From the NCBI GenBank assembly GCA_029255105.1, contig JAQWWH010000102.1:1-35187 (forward strand): a DNA stretch of 35,187 nt. Direction: 5' to 3'. Below are positions 9,264 to 17,014 of the stretch, piece after piece; position 1 is the first letter of the stretch; the number at the start of each line of letters is the position of its first letter. The stretch comes from Flavimaricola sp. (GTDB lineage Bacteria > Pseudomonadota > Alphaproteobacteria > Rhodobacterales > Rhodobacteraceae). The position numbers were made by a program, and so were the translations under genes. The notes under the pieces were generated by a model, which ran no database searches, was not told the origin of the DNA, and was given only the letters and a program-made list of their open reading frames with translations.

Positions 9264-11014
9264 GACGCTGCCCTTTCTACGATACGCGGGCCTTCTGGGC
9301 CCTGCCTCGCCGGAGCAACCGGGGCGGATTTGACCTTCATCATTTCGGATTTCGGCCCCATCCGGACCAGACCGCCATCTTGGACGATGCCAATGAGATC
9401 GACCTGCTCCAGGGCACTGGGGCGGTGTGCGACGACGATGACGATGCCGCCACGTGCCCGCACAGACGCGATCGCATCGCTTACCGCACGTTCGCCATCA
9501 GCATCCAGGTTCGAGTTCGGTTCATCGAGCAGAACCAGGAACGGATCACCGTAAAGCGCACAGGCCAGCGCGATACGTTGCCGTTGACCACCCGAAAGGT
9601 TGGTACCGTTCGCGCCAAGCTGGGTCTCATAGCCGTCGGGCATTGCGACGATCATTTCATGCACGCCCGCCGCCTTGGCCGCAGCGATGACCTTTTGGGG
9701 ATCTGGGTCACCGAGGCGGGCAATGTTGCGCGCAACAGTGGTATCAAACAGCGTGTAGTCTTGCGGCAGGTAGCCAAAGCTGCGCGAAATCGCGGCCTCG
9801 TTCCATTGGCTCAGGTCTGCGCGATCAAGCCGGACGTGACCACGCAGAACCGGCCAAACGCCAGCCATCGCGCGCATCAACGACGATTTTCCGCCGCCGC
9901 TGGGGCCAATGAGGCCAAGGGCCTGCCCAGCTTCGAGGCGCAAGGACACATCGGCCAGAATGACCTTGCCGGTCGCTGGTGCGACAACGGTGATCGCGTC
10001 TGCCGAAAAGCTTTCGGTTGGGTCCGGCATTTCCATATGGCTAGCTTCAGGTGGCAGGGCAGCGATCGTTTCACGCACCTTGGCAAAGGCGTTCTTGGCC
10101 ATGATGATGTTCTTCCAGTTGGCGATCGTGGCGTCGATGGGCGCAAGAGCACGCGCCGAGGCGACAGAGGCCGCGATGATCGAACCAGCCGTCATATCGC
10201 CCATGATCGTCAGATAGGCCCCCAACCCAAGGACGGCCGATTGCAGCATCATCCGCAGAATCTTGGAAATCGCGCCGATGGTCCGGGTGATGTCGCTGGA
10301 CCCGGCCTGAAGCCGAAGGTGGTCTTCATTGGCTTCGCGGAACAGCTTAATGGCATTGCCAGAAAAGCCCATGGCGCGGATCACGTCCGCATTGCGGGCA
10401 TTGGCTTCGGCCACCGAACTCCGCACAGCGGCAGCGCGGCTGACATCGCGGTTTGCCTTGCGGGTCAAAACCTCGGTCATGATCGTCAGCAGGGTCAGCA
10501 CCACCGCGCCACCGATCGTCAGGGCCCCAAGATAGGGGTGCAGGAAAAACACGAAAACGACGAAGATCGGCATCCAGGGAAGATCCAGCAGCGCGACCAG
10601 CGCAGGCCCGCTCAGGAAATTGCGCAGCGTGTCGACCATGCGGCCACGTTCAAGCGCTTCGCCGATGGAAAAGCCGTAGCGCGGCATCTCGATCGTCATA
10701 TGGTGAACATCGGGGGCGACTTGATCGTCGAAGCGCGCGCCAACCCGGTGCAGGATCTGCGATCGGATGACATCCAATCCGCCCTGAAAGGCAAAAAGCC
10801 CCAGCGCGAAGATTGAGATCAGCACAAGCGTTGGAACGCTACCGCTTAGCAAAGCCCGGTCATAGATCTGCATCATGTAAAAGGCGCCGGTCAAAGCCAG
10901 CACGTTGATGATCCCCGAAATGCCAAACAGATAAATCATCACGGACCGCATCCCCTGTGTGATCCGCGCTACCCGTGCGTCCTTTTCACGTTTCTTACTG
11001 GCCTTGTCCGACAT
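9260..11014 (-). CDS. Type I secretion ABC exporter (PrtD/HlyB-like, fused membrane and ATPase domains)
   Basis: This 584-residue protein has an N-terminal membrane domain of about six helices (residues 25-300) and a C-terminal nucleotide-binding domain. Walker A (GPSGGGKSS) lies near residues 370-378, the ABC signature (LSGGQ) near 473-477 and Walker B (LVLLDEP) near 493-499; the switch His is in VAHRPSAL. There is no C39 peptidase domain, so it belongs to the PrtD class that handles RTX proteins with uncleaved C-terminal signals. It is the first gene of a three-gene operon; the next gene starts within its stop codon. The large adjacent RTX peroxidase is the likely substrate. The start is an ATG at 11014. 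Confidence 0.95.
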   Translation of the reverse strand: MSDKASKKREKDARVARITQGMRSVMIYLFGISGIINVLALTGAFYMMQIYDRALLSGSVPTLVLISIFALGLFAFQGGLDVIRSQILHRVGARFDDQVAPDVHHMTIEMPRYGFSIGEALERGRMVDTLRNFLSGPALVALLDLPWMPIFVVFVFFLHPYLGALTIGGAVVLTLLTIMTEVLTRKANRDVSRAAAVRSSVAEANARNADVIRAMGFSGNAIKLFREANEDHLRLQAGSSDITRTIGAISKILRMMLQSAVLGLGAYLTIMGDMTAGSIIAASVASARALAPIDATIANWKNIIMAKNAFAKVRETIAALPPEASHMEMPDPTESFSADAITVVAPATGKVILADVSLRLEAGQALGLIGPSGGGKSSLMRAMAGVWPVLRGHVRLDRADLSQWNEAAISRSFGYLPQDYTLFDTTVARNIARLGDPDPQKVIAAAKAAGVHEMIVAMPDGYETQLGANGTNLSGGQRQRIALACALYGDPFLVLLDEPNSNLDADGERAVSDAIASVRARGGIVIVVAHRPSALEQVDLIGIVQDGGLVRMGPKSEMMKVKSAPVAPARQGPEGPRIVERAAS

Positions 11015-11552
11015 GTCCCAAATCCCTCAACTCGTCTTTGCCCGGCAAGATGCCAGGGCCCCGAATGGCTCGGAAATGCCAGAGAACAGGCGGCGCGCCC
11101 TCCACTTTAGGTCCGCTTGCAATCGGGACCTTGGTCCTAGAAGGATAGGTCCTAGGTACCGAAAGAGCCGGGACCCAAGAGGCAGGACCAATCCGCGCAA
11201 GCCCCAACGCAACGCCCCCACGCGCCGACCCGCCCGCATGTGGATAAACGCATAGATTCATTAGGTATATGGATCGCCGGGACCACATGAAACCGCGCCG
11301 CTTTCAACCTAAGCTTTCGGGCAAAGGACAGGGTCCGTGTCATAGGACCTCAGCGGCCAAGCTTGATCCAGGTACAAAAATGTTTCTACTCTCAACCCGA
11401 AGCGGCGAGCGATTCTCGCGCTTTGGGACGACATTCAAACGTATGGGGGGCCACAGCGTAGGACTACGCGAGTTGGGACGAACTGCTGCTGCCAAGACTG
11501 TGGTTCAACCTGTTCATACAATCATTATTCACTAGACAGCCTGGGGGGGCCA
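11015..11552. other. Divergent promoter region between the secretion operon and luxR1
   Basis: This 538-base gap separates divergent transcripts and contains the densest GGTCC/GGACC cluster of the window. No coding frame was accepted. The regulator start is preceded by a run of G (CTGGGGGGGCCA) that serves as ribosome binding site. Confidence 0.6.
11110..11349. promoter_or_regulatory. Nine-copy GGTCC/GGACC motif cluster
   Basis: Pentamers GGTCC or GGACC begin at 11110, 11126, 11133, 11148, 11171, 11185, 11280, 11332 and 11345, with a GGTACC at 11155. Nine copies in 240 bases is far above the less than one expected by chance. The 11332/11345 pair is an inverted repeat (GGTCC, 8 bases, GGACC). 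Such a cluster suggests multiple binding sites for a dimeric regulator controlling the divergent transcripts. Confidence 0.5.
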
Positions 11553-12209
11553 GTGAAACAAGTTTATATTCTATCCAATCAAGTCTTCATTCGTGAGGGC
11601 ATCAAAAGCTTTGTTTCATCCTTGCCCGACTTTGAGGTGGCAGGGTCGTCGGAACTTATGGAAGACCGTCTAGCAGACCTTGGCCGTGCCAAGATCGATG
11701 TCATCGTGCTTGACCTGGTCGGCGTGGCCAGCCCAACGGCAACGATACGGAACATCCGCCGCAGCATGACCAATGCGCGCATTATCACTTTCTGCCCGGT
11801 CCATTCGTCAAACTTTGCAGTTGATGCCCTGGATGCTGGCGCTGCCGGGATCATGACCCATTCCTGCCTGCCTATGGAGTTGAGGATTGCCATGGGTCGG
11901 GTCATGCAGGGCGACAATTACATCCAGCCCGATATCGGCATGGAAATCTTCCGCGAATTGCGGGCCAAGGACACCCGGCATTCCGAGGTAGACCGTCTGC
12001 GTCTAACATTGCGCGAGGAACAAGTGATCAACCACCTGATGCAAGGCAAGACCAATCGCCAGATTGGAGAATGCCTGTCGATCAGTGAAAAGACTGTCAA
12101 ACATCATGTCGGTGTTCTCAAAGGCAAATTTTGCGCTGCAAACCGGCTGGAAATCGTCGTGCACGCACAACGGTTGGCGCTGTGGACAAGGAAAAGGATT
12201 AACCAATAG
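11553..12209 (+). CDS. LuxR/NarL-type regulator with degenerate receiver domain (copy 1)
   Basis: This 218-residue protein starts at a GTG. Residues 1-120 have the fold pattern of a response-regulator receiver and 141-198 form a LuxR-type helix-turn-helix (NRQIGECLSISEKTVKHHV). The receiver keeps an Asp at the phosphorylation position (IVLDL, D54). It lacks the acidic pair near the N-terminus (YILSNQ instead of VDD) and the conserved Lys (GIMTHS has His). Classical phosphorylation is therefore doubtful, and it may act constitutively or respond to another signal. A second copy at 17015-17647 differs at about 26 of 210 aligned positions, only one of them in the 141-198 DNA-binding region. It lies divergent from the secretion operon, which it probably controls (inference). 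Confidence 0.92.
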   Translation: MKQVYILSNQVFIREGIKSFVSSLPDFEVAGSSELMEDRLADLGRAKIDVIVLDLVGVASPTATIRNIRRSMTNARIITFCPVHSSNFAVDALDAGAAGIMTHSCLPMELRIAMGRVMQGDNYIQPDIGMEIFRELRAKDTRHSEVDRLRLTLREEQVINHLMQGKTNRQIGECLSISEKTVKHHVGVLKGKFCAANRLEIVVHAQRLALWTRKRINQ

Positions 12210-12215
12210 CTTTAG

Positions 12216-12254
12216 CCAGGGCGCTCGTTGATCTATGATCTTTGATCGCCCTGG
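12216..12254 (+). terminator. 3' hairpin after luxR1, conserved with copy 2
   Basis: An 8-bp stem (CCAGGGCG / CGCCCTGG) closes a 23-base loop seven bases after the stop codon. The luxR2 gene has a hairpin of identical size with one compensatory base-pair change. There is no long T-run, so it may be a weak terminator or an RNA stability element. Confidence 0.55.
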
Positions 12255-12473
12255 GGAAATCGCTTTTCCGGGCACTCGCCTTAAGGGCCTTGGAATTTGC
12301 CGCTATTGTTTTTCTCTGACCGACTGGCCAGATTTTGGGCCGGATAACTCGGTCATCCCGGACGGGCTTACTGTTCTGACGCTCTTTGCCGATATCTTGG
12401 GGCAGGTCCTTGTGCCGCCGATTCACCAAAGCGCGGCGCATTCCTTGAAATTTCGGAACGAAACTGCGCTCAG

Positions 12474-12496
12474 GACCTGTCCGATCAGGACAGGTC
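12474..12496. terminator. Perfect 9-bp hairpin in the luxR1-response regulator gap
   Basis: GACCTGTCC (12474-12482) and GGACAGGTC (12488-12496) pair around the 5-base loop GATCA. It is followed by TCTTCGCTC without a proper T-run. It may be a terminator or an operator; function is undecided. Confidence 0.35.
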
Positions 12497-12535
12497 TTCG
12501 CTCGTCTGCCGCGCCTGAACGGGGCCGTCACAGGC

Positions 12536-12673
12536 ATGACGAAACGGATCACCAAGTCCATGTCAAACAAACTGGCAGACCGCATAGAGTGGCAAACCCA
12601 AGGCCACGACGGGCCCGACGTCCATCTACGCATTTCAGTCCAAACCGGCGCGCACGATGGACACAATCTTTGA
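12536..12673 (+). pseudogene. Decayed C-terminal remnant of a histidine kinase
   Basis: A 45-codon frame ends just before the response-regulator gene, at the position held by the histidine kinase in the second regulator set. Aligned without gaps to the last 42 residues of that kinase (SIAKSM to the C-terminus), about 17 positions agree. These include KSM, IE, LR, VQTG and DGH at the very end, in register with the stop codon. The kinase hallmarks upstream (DTGIGI, GLGIGL) are not recognisable. The 12210-12535 stretch upstream is probably further decayed kinase sequence, but I could not align it. The rest of the gap to 12720 shows no other gene. Confidence 0.55.
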
Positions 12674-12720
12674 TTTCTGCTAGCGCTCAACCCATGGGGT
12701 ATGACGACGAGAAAAGATCC

Positions 12721-13122
12721 ATGGGGCAAGACGCAGCCAAAAAAATCCTGGTGGTTGATGACGACGCCACCAATCGGCTTGTCGTGCGCGTGCTGATGGA
12801 GCGCCGTGGATACATCGTGATCGAGGCCCCAAGCGGTCAGGAAGCGCTGGACATCCCTGACCTCAATGGCTGTGACATCATCTTGATGGATTTGAGCATG
12901 CCGCGCATGGACGGATTTGAAACGACCAAACGCATGCGCGAGGAAAACAAGATCTCGCAGTCCACGCCGATCTTTGCTCTGACCGCACATAACGCACGGC
13001 AAAATATGGAACAGTGCCTCGATTCAGGCATGAACGGCATCTTGACCAAGCCCTTTGATTCTCATCGGGCGGACCAGTTGCTATCCCTTATCAGCAGCTC
13101 AACCGGCGACTTGCCCGCCTGA
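12721..13122 (+). CDS. Stand-alone CheY-like response regulator (copy 1)
   Basis: This 133-residue single receiver domain has all canonical residues: the acidic cluster in ILVVDDD, phospho-acceptor Asp in LMDLSMP, Thr in ALTAH and Lys in LTKPF. There is no output domain, so it would pass phosphate or signal through protein contact. I chose the ATG at 12721 because the copy-2 protein aligns from about there; an in-frame ATG at 12694 is possible, and the long open frame upstream to 12235 lacks coding character. It is about 78% identical to the regulator at 19850-20305 over the receiver (hand count). Its own kinase partner appears lost, leaving only the remnant just upstream, so it may be served by the copy-2 kinase. 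Confidence 0.88.
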   Translation: MGQDAAKKILVVDDDATNRLVVRVLMERRGYIVIEAPSGQEALDIPDLNGCDIILMDLSMPRMDGFETTKRMREENKISQSTPIFALTAHNARQNMEQCLDSGMNGILTKPFDSHRADQLLSLISSSTGDLPA

Positions 13123-13268
13123 AGCACTGCTGTCTCGCGGACAACCTCGCGCTAGGGCTGGAAACGACCAAGGTAACCCGGCCCTACCCTGCCATCCTGC
13201 AAACGAATCGCCCTTACAGGCTGAATTGGAACTGGTGAAGCAGCCCCGAGTGGCCGTTGCCGTCAGGC

Positions 13269-13619
13269 TCAGCTCACGTCCCAATCGTCTTCATCGCGCA
13301 CTGTCCCGATCGAGTGCCATCCTGCGCAGGCACGGGCAACCTTGGTGTCGCCCCAGGTGCGAAACACAATGGAAAAGCCGGTTTCGCTGATGTCCTTTGC
13401 CTCGACATGCATGCGGGCATTCGCATCTTTGGCAAGGTCCCACATTGTCAGGGCAACGGACACGACCGGCGGTTCGACGTAGGCCCGCGAGAATGACACC
13501 CGCGACACCGCCTCGCGCGAACCCTCGCCCGTCCACATGATGCCACCATGTTCAAAGTCGGAAAATAGCAGGACTTCACCCTGATCCACTCCAAAGCTTT
13601 GTCCTCGTATCATCTTCAT
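13269..13619 (-). CDS. H-type lectin domain protein
   Basis: This small protein of 116 residues is almost entirely one H-type lectin-like domain (beta-sandwich first known from snail agglutinin). The matching pattern is VSFSRAYVEPPVVSVALTMWD, then an Arg/Ala stretch, ISETGFSIVFRTWGDT and a final Trp-containing AGWHSIG. No signal peptide is visible. I chose the ATG at 13619, preceded at normal distance by AGGA; an upstream TTG at 13667 would add 16 residues without support. Family members bind carbohydrates, often GalNAc; in bacteria such domains occur alone or attached to secreted proteins. It lies alone on the minus strand inside the peroxidase/haem locus, so binding of surface glycans is a plausible but unproven role. 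Confidence 0.8.
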   Translation of the reverse strand: MKMIRGQSFGVDQGEVLLFSDFEHGGIMWTGEGSREAVSRVSFSRAYVEPPVVSVALTMWDLAKDANARMHVEAKDISETGFSIVFRTWGDTKVARACAGWHSIGTVRDEDDWDVS

Positions 13620-14004
13620 TCTTGATCCTGCCAATAATCGTGGGACAACTGATCCGGCTTTATCCAAAACGCCCCCGGGCTATGGAGCCCTCCGCTAGAA
13701 ACGGCTTTGCCCAAAGAGGTTGAAATCGCCTATTCCCCGCAACTGTCTGCGTCTGCTTGCAATGAAGACGCGCTTTTCAAATGCTCAGGTCACCCAAGCG
13801 TTTCTCTTGGCTGAAAGCCGGGCCGGCATGGCCCAGAAATTTCAGTCCTGTCTTTAGTTTTACCGTCTCAGGCAAACGGGGAAACACGCTCTGCGCAAAA
13901 TCGATGTTTGCAAAAATGGTTATTGTCCAACCCTCTCTCCCATTTCGTCGACTAACCAGTTGAACTACCGCATTCGCGGCAAGAGCGCGCGCTTCCAAAA
14001 ACAG

Positions 14005-14260
14005 AAAAAAGGAACCCAATTAATCATGGGTTCCCGACCCCGACCATATAGGTCAGGCGCAGCCGCATTGTGCTGTCGCCCATAGGAACCTGCCCCAGTC
14101 AGGCCCTATGAGCGTCGCATCAGGTCGACACAGAACCGCCTATCCCCACAGGCGTCTGGCCCTCGTCTCCCGCAGGGGCATGTAAACGCATACGGCCAAT
14201 TGCAACAAAAAGGCATTCGGATTCGGTACCTATCCTTTTGGTTACTCCTTACGTTGGGAG
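14005..14260 (-). ncRNA. Candidate structured small RNA (or short leader-peptide transcript)
   Basis: Going upstream from the terminator at 14011-14034 on the minus strand are GACC-ATATA-GGTC (14042-14054), a two-tier hairpin CATAGG/CCTATG with inner CCTG/CAGG (14081-14110), and CGCCT/AGGCG (about 14137-14154). The 5' end is not defined. A 19-codon frame (14083 to 14024, MGDSTMRLRLTYMVGVGNP) with AGG five bases before its ATG ends inside the terminator loop, so a tiny protein is an alternative. No known RNA family was recognised. Confidence 0.35.
14011..14034 (-). terminator. Minus-strand rho-independent terminator with no long gene upstream
   Basis: GGAACCCA (14011-14018) pairs with TGGGTTCC (14027-14034) around an 8-base loop. 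On the minus strand it is followed directly by six T (A-run 14005-14010), the classic layout. No protein-coding gene of normal size lies upstream on that strand, which points to a small RNA or very short gene. Confidence 0.8.
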
Positions 14261-14524
14261 ACCCCCATTCGTACAGGGCGGCGCTTTTGGGGTAGCAGGA
14301 CACGGCAACACAAAACGCCCAAATGGACACCAGTGCAGCAGTGTCAGGAACGTACCCACTATAAATAGCTCAAAACCAACATGTTGATCCAAGGTCCATT
14401 GGGCCCAGCCGTCTCGCAGCTATCTGCGGCGCGCCGGCTTTGGACACCCGATCCGGGACATGGCCCCGACCATCCATACGACTTTGGTATGATACTTTCC
14501 TAGACTTTCGGGGGTTCTAAGCAA

Positions 14525-14589
14525 GGGTCCCGACAGGCAGAAACCCCATATCGGACCACATCAGGGTCCACATGATAGCCGAAGGGTCC
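14525..14589 (+). promoter_or_regulatory. GGTCC/GGACC motif cluster in front of hemA
   Basis: GGGTCC occurs at 14525, 14564 and 14584 and GGACC at 14553; one more GGTCC lies at 14393 in CCAAGGTCC. The 14564 and 14584 copies are 20 bases apart, two helical turns. The last copy is six bases before the chosen start codon, so bound protein there would also block translation initiation or early transcription. Confidence 0.4.
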
Positions 14590-14595
14590 AGAACA

Positions 14596-15921
14596 ATGTC
14601 CATGCAAAACAACGTCGTCCTTGGGTCTTGCACGGATTGCCTGAACCACGAGTGTGAGCGCGCAGGCCTGTCGGCCAGCCAGACAAAAAACTCGAAATCG
14701 GACTATGGGGCCCAGCTGGATACGGCGATCAACAACCTGCACAAAGAGGGCCGCTACCGAACCTTTATCGATATCGAACGTCAGCGAGGGCAATTCCCCC
14801 ATGCGACCTGGCGCAAGGCCGATGGGTCGGAAGCTCCCATCACCGTCTGGTGCGGGAATGATTATCTGGGCATGGGCCAGCACCCTGCCGTTCTGTCAGC
14901 GATGCACGAGGCGCTGGAAACAACGGGCGCTGGCTCGGGCGGGACCCGCAACATTTCGGGGACGACTGTCTGGCACAAGAAGCTTGAGGCCGAACTGGCG
15001 GATCTGCACGGCAAGGAAGCGGCACTGTTGTTCACGTCTGCGTATGTTGCGAATGACGCCACACTAAGCACCTTACCCAAGCTGTTTCCCGGTCTGATCA
15101 TCTATTCGGACGCTTTGAACCACGCCTCTATGATCGAAGGCGTGCGCCGTAACGGTGGCGCCAAGCGGATCTTTCGGCACAACGACGTGGCCCATCTACG
15201 CGAGCTGTTGGCCGCAGATGATCCAAACGTGCCCAAGGTGATCGCGTTTGAATCGATCTATTCGATGGATGGCGATTTCGGCCCGATCAAAGAGATCTGC
15301 GATCTGGCTGACGAGTTCGGCGCGTTGACCTATATCGATGAAGTCCATGCCGTGGGCATGTACGGCCCCCGCGGGGCCGGAGTGGCAGAGCGCGACAGGC
15401 TGATGCATCGTCTGGACATCATCAACGGCACTCTGGCCAAGGCCTATGGCGTGATGGGAGGCTACATCGCCGCCAGTGCCAAGATGTGCGACGCGGTCCG
15501 GTCCTATGCACCTGGCTTTATTTTCACCACATCCCTTCCCCCCTCAATCGCAGCGGGGGCCGCAGCGTCGGTCGCACACCTCAAGCGCGACCCCGGCCTG
15601 CGCGAGCTGCATCAGACCAAGGCCAGGATCCTCAAGACCAGACTGAAGGGGCTCGGCCTGCCGATCATCGACCACGGCAGTCATATTGTCCCGGTGATTG
15701 TCGGACATCCCGGCCATACCAAAAAGCTGTCGGACATGCTGCTGGATCGCTTCGGGATCTATGTGCAGCCTATCAACTTTCCGACCGTACCGCGCGGCAC
15801 CGAACGGCTACGCTTTACACCGTCGCCGGTGCATGGGGTCGAGGAAATGAACCTACTCATTCATGCCATGGATGAGTTGTGGTCGAGCTGCGCGCTGAAC
15901 CGTGCGGTCTCCGTCGCCTGA
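14596..15921 (+). CDS. hemA: 5-aminolevulinate synthase with Cys-rich N-terminal extension
   Basis: This PLP enzyme condenses glycine with succinyl-CoA to 5-aminolevulinate, the first step of haem synthesis in alphaproteobacteria. The 441-residue protein carries the full family pattern: [18 protein letters not shown] near the start, [37 protein letters not shown] and the PLP-binding Lys (about 282) in [13 protein letters not shown]. Usual bacterial enzymes begin at about SDYGAQLD; here some 35 extra residues precede it, holding Cys at 12, 15 and 20 and His 18 (CTDCLNHEC). The ATG at 14596 was chosen; 14572 and 14602 are alternatives. Placed between peroxidase-locus regulators and preceded by the shared motifs, it may be a dedicated isozyme supplying haem for the secreted peroxidase (inference). 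Confidence 0.95.
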   Translation: MSMQNNVVLGSCTDCLNHECERAGLSASQTKNSKSDYGAQLDTAINNLHKEGRYRTFIDIERQRGQFPHATWRKADGSEAPITVWCGNDYLGMGQHPAVLSAMHEALETTGAGSGGTRNISGTTVWHKKLEAELADLHGKEAALLFTSAYVANDATLSTLPKLFPGLIIYSDALNHASMIEGVRRNGGAKRIFRHNDVAHLRELLAADDPNVPKVIAFESIYSMDGDFGPIKEICDLADEFGALTYIDEVHAVGMYGPRGAGVAERDRLMHRLDIINGTLAKAYGVMGGYIAASAKMCDAVRSYAPGFIFTTSLPPSIAAGAAASVAHLKRDPGLRELHQTKARILKTRLKGLGLPIIDHGSHIVPVIVGHPGHTKKLSDMLLDRFGIYVQPINFPTVPRGTERLRFTPSPVHGVEEMNLLIHAMDELWSSCALNRAVSVA

Positions 15922-16007
15922 TTCAACGGGAGAGATTACCGGCTTCGAAGACTGGCGGCTGACAAAACGTACACACGCTTCTGGTTCCCTCAGCAGTCAA
16001 AAAAAAA

Positions 16008-16027
16008 GCCCCCGCAAACACGGGGGC
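16008..16027 (-). terminator. Strong intrinsic terminator oriented against hemA
   Basis: GCCCCCG (16008-16014) pairs with CGGGGGC (16021-16027) around a 6-base loop. Nine A at 15999-16007 become a T9 tract on the minus strand. In the hemA direction there is no T-run. It therefore terminates a minus-strand transcript from the 16.03-17.0 kb gap, or acts imperfectly for hemA, 87 bases past its stop. Confidence 0.75.
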
Positions 16028-16470
16028 CGTTCCAACCAAAGCCGGAAGTGGAGAAAGTCACGGGGTCGATGTCAGACAATCCCGGGACTACAACCGCAGT
16101 AGGCCTGCTGCTGATAGATCTGTTATCGCGGTCACACCGCTTTCTGGCAAGATTCCGGGCAAAACCAACAAGGATACATTATGAACCCTTTAGCATACTA
16201 CAAACATATCCTTTCGGGTATATTTCTGTGATATTCTTTGAATTCGCCCCCCTACGCGTCCCACCAACCGGGGCCGCAAAACAGGTTCAAACAGACCTTC
16301 TCAAAGCCTGTAGCGCTGGCCCAAGTGCCACCAAAACGACCGCGCCACTTTGCCAAAGCAAAGCCACGAAAGCGCCTGTCGCGCTTGTGGTTCTTTAGCT
16401 GGCGTTCCGCTGAAAAGTAATTTGCACTCAGCACTTTACCCAGCAAAGCCGGATCGGCTTGCCCATTGAT

Positions 16471-16546
16471 CGACCCCTAAAACTTGTCCGGGTGAGACTA
16501 CCGGTTGCAGCGCCAAACGCACCCTATGTGCAACGACCCCTAAAAC
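16471..16546. repeat. 13-bp direct repeat spaced 63 bp
   Basis: CGACCCCTAAAAC occurs at 16471-16483 and identically at 16534-16546 inside the non-coding region. The 63-bp period equals six helical turns, which would place both copies on one DNA face. Function is unknown. Confidence 0.5.
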
Positions 16547-17014
16547 CGGAAAATATTCACAAATCGCCATCGACGAGGCGGTCGGTCGATAACTCGTCCC
16601 CCCCATTACCACACCATAGGACACCAAATAGGCAAACACATTTTTGCCTTCTTTCTGGAACAGGTTTCTTTCATGGAACGGCGAAATAGCCTTCCCTCAA
16701 ACAATTAAGACGGATGATATCCAACCATGACATCGGCTCGAACCTTGATAATGCAGCCCCTAGCGCTCTGTTTAACCAGTATTGGCGCAACGTTCGCCGA
16801 ATCTAGAGCGTGAACCAACTGGGGGCTGACCAACAGGCGCAAATCGGACCAATCGTCCTCAGCTGCCTAGCATTGTCCCAAATACAGAAACAGTGATCCA
16901 TATTTTGCCACCAATGTCTGCAATCCAAAAACAAATTATGGCTTCCTGTTGACTTCGACAGCGACGCGGTCAAGTGCTCGCTTCATCACATTTATTAGAT
17001 GACTGGGAGATCCA

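Larger units (their letters stand above)
13620..14595. other. Long non-coding region between lectin gene and hemA
   Basis: About 975 bases without a supportable long gene. It contains a minus-strand intrinsic terminator (14011-14034), a run of nested hairpins next to it, and the GGTCC motifs in front of hemA. Open frames here have no recognisable family features or consistent composition. Confidence 0.6.
15922..17014. other. 1.1-kb non-coding region between hemA and luxR2
   Basis: No convincing gene was found on either strand; short open frames lack family features. The region holds the minus-strand terminator at 16008-16027, a near-palindrome at 16096-16111 (GCAGTAGGCCTGCTGC), a 13-base direct repeat (16471, 16534), one GGACC (16846), and the AT-rich leader of luxR2, whose GTG start is preceded by GGGAG. 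Confidence 0.6.

Noticed and set aside
9380..10816. 478-codon plus-strand open frame opposite the ABC exporter
   Set aside because: Antisense of a clear PrtD-like gene; Arg/His/Asp-rich composition typical of a shadow frame.
12235..12720. In-frame N-terminal extension of the copy-1 response regulator
   Set aside because: The predicted residues show no domain, the paralogue lacks them, and another frame there holds a kinase remnant.
12199..13002. 267-codon minus-strand frame opposite response regulator 1, with a similar frame at 19700-20155
   Set aside because: Their similarity reflects the paralogous receiver genes on the other strand; they are shadows.
14106..14330. 74-codon minus-strand frame upstream of the orphan terminator
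   Set aside because: Cys/Arg-rich, no family pattern or clear ribosome binding site; a structured RNA or the 19-codon frame fits the terminator better.
16048..16398. 116-codon plus-strand frame after hemA
   Set aside because: Crosses a non-coding region with terminator and palindrome; no recognisable domain.
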